Source: Mycobacterium sp. SMC-8 (lineage in GTDB: Bacteria; Actinomycetota; Actinomycetes; Mycobacteriales; Mycobacteriaceae). Taken from it: DNA of 64,000 nt. Below the pieces are notes generated by a model, which was given only the letters and a program-made list of their open reading frames with translations, was not told where the DNA came from and did not search any database. The stretch lies in assembly GCF_025263565.1 (NCBI RefSeq), contig NZ_CP079865.1:1488001-1552000 (forward strand), read 5' to 3'. Of this stretch, positions 18,391 to 29,422 are shown one piece after another. A program made the position numbers and the translations under genes. The number at the start of each line of letters is the position of its first letter. The first letter of the stretch is position 1.

Positions 18391-19842
18391 TCAGACGCCG
18401 GTGCCGCCCTTCTCGTTCCACCACTTCAGTAGTTCGGCGACGGCCTCGTCGTGGTCGAGCGGACCGCGATCCAGTCTGAGCTCCTTGAGGTGGTTCCATG
18501 CCTGCCCCACCTCCGGGCCCGGCGGGATGCCGAGGATCTGCATGATCTCGTTGCCGTCGATGTCCGGACGCACCCGCGCCAGGTCCTCCTTGGCGGCCAG
18601 CTCGGCGATCCGCTGCTCCAGGTCGTCGTAGTTGGCCTGCAGCCGCGCCGCGCGGCGCTTGTTGCGGGTGGTGCAGTCGGCGCGCACCAGCTTGTGCAGC
18701 CGGCTCAGCAACGGTCCGGCGTCGGTGACGTAGCGGCGCACCGCCGAATCGGTCCAACGCCCGTCGCCGTATCCGTGGAACCGCAGATGCAGATACACCA
18801 GCTGGGATACGTCGGCGATCGTCTGCTTGGAGTACTTCAGCGCCCGCATCCGCTTGCGGGTCATCTTGGCGCCGACCACCTCGTGGTGGTGGAAGCTGAC
18901 GCCGCCGTCGGGTTCGTGCCTGCGAGTCGCCGGCTTGCCGATGTCGTGCAGTAGCGCCGCCCAGCGCAGCACCAGGTCCGGACCGTCGGGCCCTTCCAAG
19001 TCGATCGCCTGCTTCAGCACGGTCAGCGAATGCTGGTAGACGTCCTTGTGCTGATGATGCTCGTCGATCGCCATCCGCATCGCGCCGACCTCGGGCAGCA
19101 CCACCTCGCCGAGACCGGTCTGCACCATCAGGTCCACGCCGGCGACCGGGTCGGCGCCGAGCAGCAGCTTGTCGAGTTCGGCCGCCACGCGTTCGGCGGT
19201 GATGCGCCCCAGCGCAGGAGCCATCTCCTCGAGGGCCTGCCGCACCCTGGGCGCCACCTCGAAGCCGAGCTGCGACACGAACCGGGCCGCGCGCAGCATG
19301 CGTAACGGGTCGTCGCCGAACGACACCTCCGGTTCGGTGGGGGTGTCGAGCACCGCGCGGCGCAACGCGGCCAGCCCGTCGAGCGGATCCAGGAACTCGG
19401 CCGGACCGTCGGGGGTGATGCGGACCGCCATCGCGTTGACGGTGAAGTCGCGGCGCACCAGGTCGTCGGCGAGGTTGTCGCCGTAGCGCACCTCGGGATG
19501 GCGGGTCACCTGGTCATACGTGTCGGCCCGGAACGTGGTGATCTCGAGCCGGTCGCCGCGCTTGCCGACGCCGAGGGTGCCGAAGTCGATACCGGTGTCC
19601 CACAGCGCGTCACCCCAGCCGCGCAGGAAGGGCAGCATCTGGTCGGGCCGGGCGTCGGTGGTGAAGTCCAGATCGGAGCCGAGCCGGCCGAGCAGCGCGT
19701 CCCGCACGCTGCCCCCGACCAGATAGAGCTCGTGGCCGTGCTCGGCGAACAGCCGGCCCACCTCACGCAGCACCGCGGCGTGGGCGTTCAGCGCAACCTG
19801 CGCTGCCGCCAGCAGTTCAGCATCTGAGGTGGGGTCGGGCAC
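18391..19842 (-). CDS. pcnA: CCA tRNA nucleotidyltransferase (PcnA)
   Basis: 483-residue nucleotidyltransferase adding or repairing the 3' CCA end of tRNAs (counterpart of Rv3907c). The N-terminal polymerase-beta fold has [20 protein letters not shown] with the catalytic DLD acids (about residues 40-60), [13 protein letters not shown] and [17 protein letters not shown]. An HD domain follows ([15 protein letters not shown], about residue 275). Start GTG 19842, about 85 bases from the oppositely oriented mutT4. Intact and of normal length. Confidence 0.95.
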   Translation of the reverse strand: MPDPTSDAELLAAAQVALNAHAAVLREVGRLFAEHGHELYLVGGSVRDALLGRLGSDLDFTTDARPDQMLPFLRGWGDALWDTGIDFGTLGVGKRGDRLEITTFRADTYDQVTRHPEVRYGDNLADDLVRRDFTVNAMAVRITPDGPAEFLDPLDGLAALRRAVLDTPTEPEVSFGDDPLRMLRAARFVSQLGFEVAPRVRQALEEMAPALGRITAERVAAELDKLLLGADPVAGVDLMVQTGLGEVVLPEVGAMRMAIDEHHQHKDVYQHSLTVLKQAIDLEGPDGPDLVLRWAALLHDIGKPATRRHEPDGGVSFHHHEVVGAKMTRKRMRALKYSKQTIADVSQLVYLHLRFHGYGDGRWTDSAVRRYVTDAGPLLSRLHKLVRADCTTRNKRRAARLQANYDDLEQRIAELAAKEDLARVRPDIDGNEIMQILGIPPGPEVGQAWNHLKELRLDRGPLDHDEAVAELLKWWNEKGGTGV

Positions 19843-19914
19843 GTCCGCTGAGCCTACTGGTCACGGCGATGTCACCGACCGGCGAGTGCGGCGAGAACCG
19901 CCGTTCATGCCAGC

Positions 19915-19920
19915 TACTAT
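19915..19920 (+). promoter_or_regulatory. Candidate -10 element for a leaderless mutT4 transcript
   Basis: TACTAT ends seven bases before GTG 19928, supporting that start. Confidence 0.5.
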
Positions 19921-19927
19921 CGCTTGG

Positions 19928-20713
19928 GTGTCGGACGGCGAGCAGGCCAAACCACGACGGCGCCGCGGGCGCCGCCGGGGCCGACGCGCGGCAGGTCCTC
20001 CCGAAGCCGCATCCGAACAGAACCCCAATCGCCGCCTGCAGGGCTCCCCGGCCGCCGGGGCCGCCCAGCCCGGGCAGTCCCCCAAACCGCAGAAGACCAA
20101 GGTCCGACGCCCTCCGGAACGTCTGCGCACCGTGCATGAGACCTCGGCGGGGGGCCTGGTCATCGACGGCATCGACGGCCCCAAGGACCGGCAGGTGGCC
20201 GCGCTGATCGGCCGGACCGACCGGCGCGGCCGGATGTTGTGGTCTCTGCCCAAGGGCCACATCGAGATGGGCGAGACGGCCGAGCAGACCGCGATCCGCG
20301 AGGTCGCCGAGGAGACCGGCATCCAGGGCAGCGTGCTAGCCGCCCTCGGCAGCATCGACTACTGGTTCGTCACCGAGGGCCGCCGCGTACACAAAACCGT
20401 GCACCACTATCTGATGCGGTTCTCCGGCGGCGAGCTCTCCGACGAGGACGTCGAGGTCACCGAGGTGGCCTGGGTGCCGGTCAAGGACCTGCCGTCCCGG
20501 CTGGCCTACGCCGACGAGCGCCGGCTGGCCGAGGTCGCCGACGAACTGATCGACACACTGCACAACCACGGGCCGGGCGCGCTGCCGCCGCTGCCGCGCA
20601 CCACGCCGCGCCGCCGCGGACAGACGCACTCCCACACCCGACGACAACGACCTGACCCCACCGCTCAACCCCAGCCCGGCCGGCGGACGAACGGCTGCGG
20701 TCAAGGGCCGTGA
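19928..20713 (+). CDS. mutT4: NUDIX hydrolase MutT4
   Basis: 261-residue NUDIX hydrolase, counterpart of Rv3908, cleaving nucleoside diphosphate-linked substrates. A strongly basic N-terminus ([17 protein letters not shown]) and Pro-rich linker precede the fold. The NUDIX box reads [20 protein letters not shown], then TGI, with the REVAEE metal-binding core intact (about residues 118-140). GTG 19928 (translated MSDGEQAKP) is chosen because homologues begin there and a -10-like hexamer sits seven bases upstream; ATG 19907 is the alternative. The stop overlaps the next start by four bases (GTGA), implying translational coupling. Confidence 0.9.
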   Translation: MSDGEQAKPRRRRGRRRGRRAAGPPEAASEQNPNRRLQGSPAAGAAQPGQSPKPQKTKVRRPPERLRTVHETSAGGLVIDGIDGPKDRQVAALIGRTDRRGRMLWSLPKGHIEMGETAEQTAIREVAEETGIQGSVLAALGSIDYWFVTEGRRVHKTVHHYLMRFSGGELSDEDVEVTEVAWVPVKDLPSRLAYADERRLAEVADELIDTLHNHGPGALPPLPRTTPRRRGQTHSHTRRQRPDPTAQPQPGRRTNGCGQGP

Positions 20714-23118
20714 CTCTGCGACGCCTGCTCGTCGCGCTCGTCGCGCTGCTCCTGGCCGTCGCGCCGGGCGCGGTCCTTCCCGTCGCGGCCGCCCAGCCCG
20801 CCTCGGCGCAGTTCCTGCGGGTGCAGATCGACTCCGTCTCCCCCGACGTCGTGACCACCACCAGTGACCCGATGGTGACCGTCACCGGCACCATCAGCAA
20901 CATCGGGGACCGCGCCGTACGCGATGTTGTGGTCCGGCTGGAACGGGCGCCGGCGGCCGCGGCGTCCAGCACGCTGCGCACCGACCTGGCCGGAAACGTC
21001 GATCAGTACCAGCCGGTGGCCGACTTCGTCACCGCCGCACCGGAATTGACACGCGGTGATGAGGTCCCGTTCCGGCTCAGCTATCCGCTGCGCGCCACCG
21101 GGCAGCCGTCGCTGCGGGTCGAGCGCCCGGGCGTGTACCCGCTCATGGTCAACGTCAACGGCACCCCCGACTACGGGGCTCCGGCCCGGCTGGACGACTC
21201 GCGCTTCCTGTTGCCGGTGCTGGGCGTGCCGCCGGAGAGCGGTGGGGACTCCGCGGGTGACGCGGTGGACTCCGCGGTGCCGCCCGACACCACCCGGCCC
21301 GTCGGCCTCACCATGTTCTGGCCGTTGGCGGACCGGCCCCGGTTGGCGGCCGGAGCGCCCGGGGGCACCACCCCGGTGCGGCTGATCGACGACGAGCTCG
21401 CGGTGTCGCTGGCCCCCGGCGGACGCCTGGACACGCTGCTCGGCTCCATCGATTTCGCGACCAACCCCGAGGTCGATCCCGGCGGCAACGTCACGCGCGC
21501 CGCGTGCCTGGCCGTCGACCCCGACCTGCTGGTCACCGTCAACGCGATGACCGCCGGCTACGTCGTCAACGACGGCGCCGACGCCGGGCCGGGCACCCCC
21601 ACCCACCCGGGCACCGGGCAACAGGCCGCGGTGGACTGGCTCAACCGGCTCAAAGCGCTCGCACAGCGGATGTGCATCACCTCGACCGTCTACGCGCAGG
21701 CCGACCTCGACGCGCTGCAGCGGGTCGCGGACCCCGGCCTGGCGTCGATCGCCACCACGGGCGCCGCCGCGATCGTCGACCAGATCCTCGGCGTCGTCTC
21801 GGCGCGCGGGGTCAGTCTCGTGGGTGACGGGGCGCTGACCGGCCCGGCGATCCAGCTGCTGTCGGAGAGGGGCCCGACCGTCGCGGTCGCGGCCGCCGAC
21901 CTGATCGGTCCCGGCGAGACGAGCAGCACCGCCGAGACCGCGGCCACCGAACCCGTGCGCTACACCCCCAACGTGGTGGCCGCCCCGTTCGACCCCGCGG
22001 TGGGCGCCGCGCTCGCCGCGATGGGCCCGGCCCCGGAATCCCCGTCGTACCTGGATCCGTCGCTGGACGTGGCCGTCAAGCAGGACTCGGAGGTCGCTCG
22101 TCGCCAGGACGCGCTCGGAGCCATGCTGTGGCGCGTTCTGCGCCCTGACGTCACCCCCCGCGCCGAGGTGGTGATGCCGCCGCTGATGTGGAACGTGTCC
22201 CCCGCCGACGCGGAGGCCGTGCTGTCGACGGTGGCCACCGGCATCCGCGCCGGGCTGGCGGTGCCGCGCCCGCTGCCCGCGCTGGTCAACGACGCGAATG
22301 CGGCTGCCCGGGACGCGACGCCGCCGGCGGGCCCGCTGGGGAATCCGCGGGGACGATTCGACGACGGCGTGGTATCGGGGATCTCGGCCGCGACCGGACG
22401 GCTGTGGGGGTTCACCGCGGCGCTGAGTACCGACGAACGCACCGGGCTGACCGGCAACCAGTACACCGCGCCGCTGCGGGAGGATCTGCTGCGCGCGCTG
22501 AGCCTGTCGGTGCCGCCCGACGCACGCAGCGGGTTGGCCCAGCAGCGGCTGACCCGCGTCGGGCGCACGGTCGAGGATCTGTTCAAGGCGGTCACGATCG
22601 TCAATCCGGGCGGGTCGTACACGCTCGCCACCGAACGCAGCCCGATACCGCTGGCGCTGCGCAACAACCTGCCGGTGCCCATCCGGGTCCGGCTGGACAT
22701 CGACGCCCCACCCGGCATGACGGTGACCGACCTGGGCGAGATCGTGCTGCCGCCGGGATTTCTGCCGCTGAAGGTGCCGATCGAGGTGCACTTCACCCAG
22801 CGGGTCGCCGTCGACGTCGCGTTGCGCACCGCCGACGGCCTGCCGCTGGGCGAACCGGTCCGGCTGTCGGTGCACTCCAATGCGTACGGCAAGGTGCTGT
22901 TCATCATCACGATGACCGGTGGCGCGGTGCTGGTATTACTCGTCGGACGGCGGCTGTGGCACCGGTTCCGCGGTCAACCCGACCGGGCCGACCTGGAGGC
23001 CGACCCCACCCGACCCGACCCGGTGGACGTGGCGCTGGCCTACGGCGACGAGGAACCCGCCGACGTGCGCACCGGCAGGCGCCGGGCCCGGACCTCGTCC
23101 GGCGGTGGCGATGCGTGA
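20710..23118 (+). CDS. DUF6049-type secreted/membrane protein (Rv3909-like)
   Basis: 802-residue protein of unknown function, same length as Rv3909. N-terminal signal sequence ([20 protein letters not shown], cleavage near AAQPASA), a large extracytoplasmic region with an early beta-sandwich ([20 protein letters not shown]), and a C-terminal membrane anchor ([20 protein letters not shown]) with a short basic cytoplasmic tail. It sits between mutT4 and murJ, overlapping both (GTGA with mutT4; 8 bases with murJ). The fixed linkage to the lipid II flippase suggests an envelope role, which is inference. Confidence 0.85.
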   Translation: MTLRRLLVALVALLLAVAPGAVLPVAAAQPASAQFLRVQIDSVSPDVVTTTSDPMVTVTGTISNIGDRAVRDVVVRLERAPAAAASSTLRTDLAGNVDQYQPVADFVTAAPELTRGDEVPFRLSYPLRATGQPSLRVERPGVYPLMVNVNGTPDYGAPARLDDSRFLLPVLGVPPESGGDSAGDAVDSAVPPDTTRPVGLTMFWPLADRPRLAAGAPGGTTPVRLIDDELAVSLAPGGRLDTLLGSIDFATNPEVDPGGNVTRAACLAVDPDLLVTVNAMTAGYVVNDGADAGPGTPTHPGTGQQAAVDWLNRLKALAQRMCITSTVYAQADLDALQRVADPGLASIATTGAAAIVDQILGVVSARGVSLVGDGALTGPAIQLLSERGPTVAVAAADLIGPGETSSTAETAATEPVRYTPNVVAAPFDPAVGAALAAMGPAPESPSYLDPSLDVAVKQDSEVARRQDALGAMLWRVLRPDVTPRAEVVMPPLMWNVSPADAEAVLSTVATGIRAGLAVPRPLPALVNDANAAARDATPPAGPLGNPRGRFDDGVVSGISAATGRLWGFTAALSTDERTGLTGNQYTAPLREDLLRALSLSVPPDARSGLAQQRLTRVGRTVEDLFKAVTIVNPGGSYTLATERSPIPLALRNNLPVPIRVRLDIDAPPGMTVTDLGEIVLPPGFLPLKVPIEVHFTQRVAVDVALRTADGLPLGEPVRLSVHSNAYGKVLFIITMTGGAVLVLLVGRRLWHRFRGQPDRADLEADPTRPDPVDVALAYGDEEPADVRTGRRRARTSSGGGDA

Positions 23119-26100
23119 CGCGCGGCCGCACCGCCCGCCCCCGCCGAGCCGTCCCGCCGACCGTCCGGAGCTGTCCGATGCGGCCGTGGTGTCGCGATCG
23201 TGGGGCATGGCGCTGGCCACGTTGGTCAGCCGGCTCACCGGGTTCGCGCGCATCGTGCTGCTCGCCGCGATCCTGGGCGCCGCGCTGTCGAGCGCGTTCA
23301 CCGTTGCCAACCAGCTGCCCAACCTGATCGCGGCGCTGGTGCTGGAGGCGACGTTCACCGCGATCTTCGTTCCGGTGCTGGCCCGCGCCGAGCGCGATGA
23401 CCCCGACGGCGGAACCGCATTCGTCCGACGGCTCCTCACGCTCGCGACGACACTGCTGTTGGTCGTCACGATCGTCTCCACGCTGGCGGCGCCGCTGCTG
23501 GTCGATCTGATGCTGGGCTCGGATCCGCTGGTGAACCGTCCCCTGACGACGGCGTTCGCATTCCTGCTGCTGCCCCAGATCATCTTCTACGGCCTGTCCT
23601 CGGTGTTCATGGCGATCCTGAACACCCGCAACATCTTCGGACCGCCGGCCTGGGCGCCGGTGGTCAACAACGTCGTTGCGATCGTCACGCTCGGCCTGTA
23701 TGTGCTTGTCCCCGGCGAACTCTCGATCGACCCGGTCCAGATGGGCAACGCCAAGCTGCTGGTGCTCGGGATCGGCACCACCCTCGGTGTGGTCGCGCAG
23801 GCCGCCGTGCTGTTCGTGGCGCTGCGCCGGGAGCGGATCAGCCTGCGGCCGCTGTGGGGCATCGACGACCGGCTCAAGAAGTTCGGGATGATGGCGCTGG
23901 CGATGGTGCTGTATGTGCTCATCAGCCAGATCGGGTTGATCGTCGGCAACCAGGTGGCCAGCGGCGCCGCCGCGTCCGGACCGGCCATCTACAACTACAC
24001 GTGGCTTGTGCTGCAGCTTCCGTTCGGCATCATCGGCGTCACGGTGCTGACCGTCGTGATGCCGCGACTGTCCCGCAACGCGGCCGCCGACGACGGCTCG
24101 GCCGTGCTCGCCGACCTGTCTCTGGCGACCCGGCTGACGATGCTCACGCTGATCCCGATCGTGGCGATGATGACCGTCGGCGGGCCCGCCATCGGCAGTG
24201 CGCTGTTCGCCTACGGCAACTTCGGCGCCGTCGACGCCGGCTACCTCGGCACGGCGATCACGCTCTCGGCGTTCACGTTGATCCCGTACGCGCTGGTGCT
24301 GCTGCAGCTGCGGGTGTTCTACGCCCGACAGGAACCGTGGACGCCGATCGCCCTGATCGTCGTCATCACCGTCGTCAAGATCGCCGCCTCGCTGGCCGCG
24401 CCGCACCTGACCGACGACCCCGAGCTCGTCGCCGGCTACCTGGGCCTGGCCAACGGGCTGGGGTTTCTGGCCGGCGCAACCGTCGGGCACGTGCTGCTGC
24501 GCGCGCGTCTCGATCCGCCGGGCGGGCGACTGATCAACACCGAGGTCATCCGCACCATCCTGGTCACCATCACCGCCTCCCTGGCCGCGGGCCTGCTCGC
24601 CCACACCGCGGACCGGCTGCTCGGTCTGGAGGACCTGACCGCGCACTGGGGTGCGGCCGGCTCGCTGCTGCGGCTGCTGGGCCTCGGCATGGTGATGGTG
24701 CCGATCATCATCGGGGTGATGCTCGCCGCCCGCGTCCCGGAGGCCCAGGCCGCACTCGCAGTGGTGCGCCGCCGGTTCGGACTGGGCGGAACGGGTAAGC
24801 CCACCGTGACCTCCGAGGCGCTCACGTACCCTGATCCCAGAAATCAATCCCCGTTACGCCGGCGTCAGCTTCCCAGGTCGGCCGCGCGGGGAACAGTGGC
24901 CGAGGCAGCCGACGACGGGAGGCGGAAAGGATTCGCGGTGAGCGACAAACCCACCGGCGGTTCCCCGACGGAGCACGATTCCCTGCCCGACTCCATGCAC
25001 GACTCTTTGGCCACCACACGGATCAACCGGCCCTCCGCTGACGACTTCCAGCCCGACGTGCCGGAGTCGGTCGGCAGCGCCGCCGAGACCGTCGTCGAGC
25101 CGTCCCCCGGCGACGACGTCCACCTCATCCCCGGCGCAACGGTCGTCGACGGCCGCTACCGGCTGCTGGTGTTCCACGGTGGCCCGGCCACCCTGCAGTT
25201 CTGGCAGGCTCTGGACACCGCGCTGGACCGGCAGGTCGCGCTCACCTTCGTCGACCCCGACGGCACCCTGCCCCCACGGCAGGTGCAGGAGATCCTGGAC
25301 CGCACCCAGCGGCTGAGCCGCATCGACATGCCCGGCGTCGCGCGCGTGCTGGACGTCGTCCACAACGGCGCCGGCGCTCTGGTGGTCTCGGAGTGGATCC
25401 GCGGCGGCTCACTGGCCGAGGTCGCCGACACCAATCCCTCCCCGATCGGCGGCGCCCGCGCCGTCCAGTCGCTGGCCGCCGCGGCTGAGGTTGCCCACCG
25501 CAACGGCGTGGCGCTGTCCATCGACCACCCCAGCCGGATCCGGGTCAGCATCGACGGCGACGTGGCACTCGCGTTTCCCGGGACCCTGCCCGACGCCTCC
25601 CCGGACGACGACATCCGCGGTATCGGCGCGTCGCTGTACGCGCTGCTGGTCGCCCGGTGGCCGTTGCCCGAGACCGGAGAGCCCAGCGGTCTGCAACCGG
25701 CCGACCTCGACGCCGCGGGCCATCCGGTCGAGCCCAAGACCGTCGACCGCGACATCCCGTTCCAGATCTCGGCGGCCGCCGCGCGGGCGGTCGAGAAGGA
25801 CGGCGGTATCCGCAGCGCGCCCACGCTGCTGAACCTGCTCCAGCAGGCCACCGCGATCGCCGACCGCACCGACCACATCGCCCCGGTCGACGAGCCCACG
25901 CCCGAGGCCGGCGCCGGCGACTACGCCGCCGAACTCGACCCCGAGGCCGCGGCCCGGCGCCGCAAGGGCTTGATCGTGGGGCTCTCCATCGCCGGTGCCA
26001 TCGCCGTCGTCGCGGTGATCCTGCTCGGCACCGCCCTCAGCCGCATCTTCGGTGACGTCGGCAGCGGACTCGGCGGTGACGAACTCGGGCTCAACGCACC

Positions 26101-26593
26101 GTCGGCGTCCAGCGATGACTCCTCCCCACCGACCCAGACCGGTTCGGTGGTCAAACCCACTGCGGTGACGGTGTTCTCGCCTGAAGGTGAGGCCGACGCC
26201 CCCGATCTGGCCGACCTGGCGATCGACGGGAACCCGGCGACGGTGTGGCCGATCGACACCTACTCCGACGCGGTGCCGTTCCCGAACTTCAAGAACGGTG
26301 TCGGGCTGATGCTGCAGCTTCCGGAGCCGACGAAGCTCGGCTCGGTCACCGTGAACCTGAACAGCACCGGAACCTCCGTACAGATCCGGTCCTCGTCGAC
26401 GCCCACGCCGTCGTCGCTGGAGGCCACCACGGCGCTGACCGATCCGACCCCGCTCAAGCCGGGCTCGAACACCATCGAGATCTCCGACGCCGAGCCGACC
26501 TCCAACGTGCTGGTCTGGGTGTCGACCCTCGGGCAGGTCAACGGACAGAGCCGCTCAGACATCGCCGAGATCACGCTCAACGCCGCATCCTGA
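23111..26593 (+). CDS. murJ: Lipid II flippase MurJ (MviN) with pseudokinase and extracellular domain
   Basis: 1160-residue membrane protein, counterpart of Rv3910. Residues about 30-570 form the MVF/MurJ flippase (SWGMALATLVSRLTGFARIV, many helices). After a hydrophilic linker, about 670-920 is a kinase-like domain (VVDGRYRLLVFHGGP, VARVLDVVHNGAGALVVSEW). It lacks catalysis: the VAxK lysine is replaced (QVALTFV), HRD is missing (ALSIDHPSRIRVSIDGD) and DFG reads AFPG. A membrane span at about 949-975 leads to an extracellular discoidin-like domain (LADLAIDGNPATVWPIDTYS). In mycobacteria PknB phosphorylates this pseudokinase, which then recruits FhaA and restrains peptidoglycan synthesis (published). 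ATG 23111 overlaps the upstream gene; GTG 23105 is possible. Confidence 0.93.
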   Translation: MRDARPHRPPPPSRPADRPELSDAAVVSRSWGMALATLVSRLTGFARIVLLAAILGAALSSAFTVANQLPNLIAALVLEATFTAIFVPVLARAERDDPDGGTAFVRRLLTLATTLLLVVTIVSTLAAPLLVDLMLGSDPLVNRPLTTAFAFLLLPQIIFYGLSSVFMAILNTRNIFGPPAWAPVVNNVVAIVTLGLYVLVPGELSIDPVQMGNAKLLVLGIGTTLGVVAQAAVLFVALRRERISLRPLWGIDDRLKKFGMMALAMVLYVLISQIGLIVGNQVASGAAASGPAIYNYTWLVLQLPFGIIGVTVLTVVMPRLSRNAAADDGSAVLADLSLATRLTMLTLIPIVAMMTVGGPAIGSALFAYGNFGAVDAGYLGTAITLSAFTLIPYALVLLQLRVFYARQEPWTPIALIVVITVVKIAASLAAPHLTDDPELVAGYLGLANGLGFLAGATVGHVLLRARLDPPGGRLINTEVIRTILVTITASLAAGLLAHTADRLLGLEDLTAHWGAAGSLLRLLGLGMVMVPIIIGVMLAARVPEAQAALAVVRRRFGLGGTGKPTVTSEALTYPDPRNQSPLRRRQLPRSAARGTVAEAADDGRRKGFAVSDKPTGGSPTEHDSLPDSMHDSLATTRINRPSADDFQPDVPESVGSAAETVVEPSPGDDVHLIPGATVVDGRYRLLVFHGGPATLQFWQALDTALDRQVALTFVDPDGTLPPRQVQEILDRTQRLSRIDMPGVARVLDVVHNGAGALVVSEWIRGGSLAEVADTNPSPIGGARAVQSLAAAAEVAHRNGVALSIDHPSRIRVSIDGDVALAFPGTLPDASPDDDIRGIGASLYALLVARWPLPETGEPSGLQPADLDAAGHPVEPKTVDRDIPFQISAAAARAVEKDGGIRSAPTLLNLLQQATAIADRTDHIAPVDEPTPEAGAGDYAAELDPEAAARRRKGLIVGLSIAGAIAVVAVILLGTALSRIFGDVGSGLGGDELGLNAPSASSDDSSPPTQTGSVVKPTAVTVFSPEGEADAPDLADLAIDGNPATVWPIDTYSDAVPFPNFKNGVGLMLQLPEPTKLGSVTVNLNSTGTSVQIRSSSTPTPSSLEATTALTDPTPLKPGSNTIEISDAEPTSNVLVWVSTLGQVNGQSRSDIAEITLNAAS

Positions 26594-26667
26594 CCTGGCC
26601 GGTACCGGCGAGCCCGCGTCCGTGGCGGCCGCCGAAACTGGTGTCCGGGCCCTCCCCCGGCGCCGAT

Positions 26668-26673
26668 TACTGT
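26668..26673 (+). promoter_or_regulatory. Candidate -10 element for a leaderless sigM transcript
   Basis: TACTGT ends six bases before GTG 26680; no RBS is seen there. Confidence 0.4.
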
Positions 26674-26679
26674 TCGGCT

Positions 26680-27264
26680 GTGGGGATTTTCGGGGGCACG
26701 CCGGAGCCGACGAGGCGGCAGACCCGCTCGTCGCGCACCGACGCCGAACTGCTGACCGCCCATGTCGACGGTGACCGCTACGCGTTCGAGGAACTCTTCT
26801 ACCGGCACCATCGGCAGCTCTACCGGCTGGCGCAGCTGACCAGCAGGGACCCCGATGACGCGGCCGACGCGCTGCAGGACGCGATGCTCGCCGCGCACCG
26901 CACCGCCCGCGCTTTCCGGCACGACTCGGCGGTCACCAGCTGGCTGTACCGCATCGTCGTCAACGCCTGTCTGGACCGGCTGCGGCGCAACAAGACTCGC
27001 GCCTGTGAGGAACTCGACGACCAGCTCTGCGGGGGCGTCGACCCGACCGGCGACGTCGACACCGCGATCGTCGTCGAGCGGGCGTTGATGCGGCTGCCGG
27101 TCGAGCAGCGGGCCGCCGTGGTCGCGGTGGACATGCAGGGTTACAGCGTCGCCGAGACCGCGCGCATGCTCGGGGTCGCCGAGGGCACCGTCAAGTCGCG
27201 TTGTTCGCGGGCGCGCTCCAAACTCGCCGGCTCGCTGTACTACTTCGCCGCCGCCGCGGAGTGA
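26680..27264 (+). CDS. sigM: ECF RNA polymerase sigma factor SigM
   Basis: 194-residue extracytoplasmic-function sigma factor, counterpart of Rv3911. Region 2 (about 25-95): DRYAFEELFYRHHRQLYRLA, DPDDAADALQDAMLAAHRTA and FRHDSAVTSWLYRIVVNACL for -10 recognition. Region 4 (about 130-185): LPVEQRAAVVAVDMQGYSVA, then AETARMLGVAEGTVKSRCSR for -35 binding. GTG 26680 is chosen because homology starts just after it and a -10-like hexamer precedes it; a longer open frame runs back into murJ and is rejected. The next gene encodes a presumed membrane anti-sigma factor. In M. tuberculosis SigM controls Esx genes and surface lipids; targets here are not inferred. Confidence 0.92.
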   Translation: MGIFGGTPEPTRRQTRSSRTDAELLTAHVDGDRYAFEELFYRHHRQLYRLAQLTSRDPDDAADALQDAMLAAHRTARAFRHDSAVTSWLYRIVVNACLDRLRRNKTRACEELDDQLCGGVDPTGDVDTAIVVERALMRLPVEQRAAVVAVDMQGYSVAETARMLGVAEGTVKSRCSRARSKLAGSLYYFAAAAE

Positions 27265-27317
27265 GGCCGGTCCGATAACCTCGAACGATCTGTCAGGCGA
27301 GGATTGACGGGGGCGGG

Positions 27318-27926
27318 ATGGACGGCGGCGCTGGCCAGGATCCCGACGCCGCGCTGCGCCGGGCCCTGCAGCGGCTCGGCGACGACGCCGCCAGCGCTCC
27401 GGAGGTTCCCGCCGACGTGACCGCCCGCATCGGTGCGGCGCTGCGGGACGCCTCCCGCGCCGGCGCGCACACCGTGACCCGTCCGAAGCTGACCGGATGG
27501 CAGCGCGCGGCTCTGATCACCGGTGTGACGGCGCTGGCAGCCGGCGCCGTGCTGGGCGCGGTGATGATCGGCCGCGACTCCGAGCCGGCGTTTCCGGCGG
27601 GGCCGACCGCGTCGCCGATCACCGTCGCCGGGCTCGCCGACCGTTTCCCGCTGCCGGAAGCCGACCTGCTGCCCCTGCTGGGCTCCGCGCCGGAGCTCGG
27701 CCCGCTGACCGACCCTGTGCGCCGCGGCTCATGTCTGGCCGGACTCGGGTACTCCCCCACCCTCGACGTGCTCGGCGGACGGCAGCTGGAGGTGTCCGGC
27801 CTGCCGGCCGTCGTGCTGCTGCTGCCCGGCCCGGACCCGGCGCAGATGGCGGCGGTAGCCGTGCGGTTGACCTGCAGCGGCGCGCACACCGGGCTGCTCG
27901 CCGAGACGGTGGTCGCCCGCCCGTGA
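27318..27926 (+). CDS. Probable anti-sigma-M factor, single-pass membrane protein (Rv3912-like)
   Basis: 202-residue Ala-rich protein immediately after sigM. The N-terminal cytoplasmic part (about 1-55: DAALRRALQRLGDDAASAPE, VPADVTARIGAALRDASRAG) would be the sigma-binding portion. One transmembrane helix follows (WQRAALITGVTALAAGAVLG, about 57-76), then a roughly 120-residue extracytoplasmic domain with two cysteines (GSCLAGLGY, LTCSGAHTG) that could form a disulfide. No zinc-binding HxxxCxxC motif is seen, so it is not a ZAS-type anti-sigma. ATG 27318 has GGGGGCGGG upstream. The anti-sigma role rests on gene order and topology. Confidence 0.8.
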   Translation: MDGGAGQDPDAALRRALQRLGDDAASAPEVPADVTARIGAALRDASRAGAHTVTRPKLTGWQRAALITGVTALAAGAVLGAVMIGRDSEPAFPAGPTASPITVAGLADRFPLPEADLLPLLGSAPELGPLTDPVRRGSCLAGLGYSPTLDVLGGRQLEVSGLPAVVLLLPGPDPAQMAAVAVRLTCSGAHTGLLAETVVARP

Positions 27927-28017
27927 GCGCCGTCGGGAACACCCGGGCCTACCCTGTTGTTGAGAGAACGCGGTTGTTTACGCGGCTGCGGTTCCGGCCG
28001 CAGGCAGAAAGGCACGC

Positions 28018-29009
<992 letters not shown>

Positions 29010-29013
<4 letters not shown>

Positions 29014-29339
29014 GCGATTCCAACACGGTCACAGTGACTGACGATTCGTTCTCCGACGACGTACTGTCGAGCGGAACGCCGGTGCTGGTTGACTTCTGGG
29101 CCACCTGGTGCGGGCCGTGCAAGATGGTCGCGCCGGTGCTCGAGGAGATCGCTTCAGAGAAGGCCGGCGCCCTGACGGTCGCCAAGATCGATGTCGATGA
29201 AAATCCGGCCACGGCGCGGGATTTCCAGGTGGTGTCGATTCCGACGATGATCCTGTTCAAAGACGGCCAGCCGGTGAAGCGGATCGTCGGCGCCAAAGGC
29301 AAGGCGGCCCTGCTCCGCGAACTGGCTGAGCTCGACTAA
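29010..29339 (+). CDS. trxA: Thioredoxin
   Basis: 109-residue cytosolic dithiol carrier (counterpart of Rv3914, TrxC). The active site is the canonical WCGPC in [16 protein letters not shown] (about residues 33-37), with the cis-Pro loop [14 protein letters not shown] 29010 overlaps the trxB stop (GTGA). A stem-loop at 29355 followed by T residues ends the pair. Confidence 0.97.
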
Positions 29340-29354
29340 CTACCTTGGCGCACC

Positions 29355-29387
29355 GCGAATCGCGTTGCCGCGACTCGCCTGGGGTTT
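29355..29387 (+). terminator. Candidate intrinsic terminator after trxA
   Basis: GCGAATCGCG (29355-29364) pairs with CGCGACTCGC (29369-29378) at nine of ten positions around a TTGC loop. CTGGGG and four T residues follow. It lies 16 bases after the trxA stop and before the separate cwlM promoter region. Confidence 0.55.
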
Positions 29388-29410
29388 TCTCGAATCCGCA
29401 GTCGGTCTGA

Positions 29411-29416
29411 GACAAT
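29411..29416 (+). promoter_or_regulatory. Candidate extended -10 element of cwlM
   Basis: GACAAT preceded by TGA forms an extended -10 pattern six bases before ATG 29423; this would give a leaderless or very short-leader mRNA. Confidence 0.35.
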
Positions 29417-29422
29417 CTGGCT

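Noticed and set aside
20701..24847. Long leftward frames (724 and 646 codons) opposite the DUF6049 and murJ genes
   Set aside because: Low-complexity Gln/Arg/His/Gly shadows of high-G+C genes with no recognisable domain.
26245..26679. Upstream extension of the sigM frame into murJ
   Set aside because: Sigma-factor homology begins after GTG 26680, the extension overlaps murJ, and a -10-like element lies just before 26680.
27318..27926. Zinc-type (ZAS) anti-sigma factor after sigM
   Set aside because: The HxxxCxxC motif is absent; the gene is kept as a presumed anti-sigma by position and topology only.
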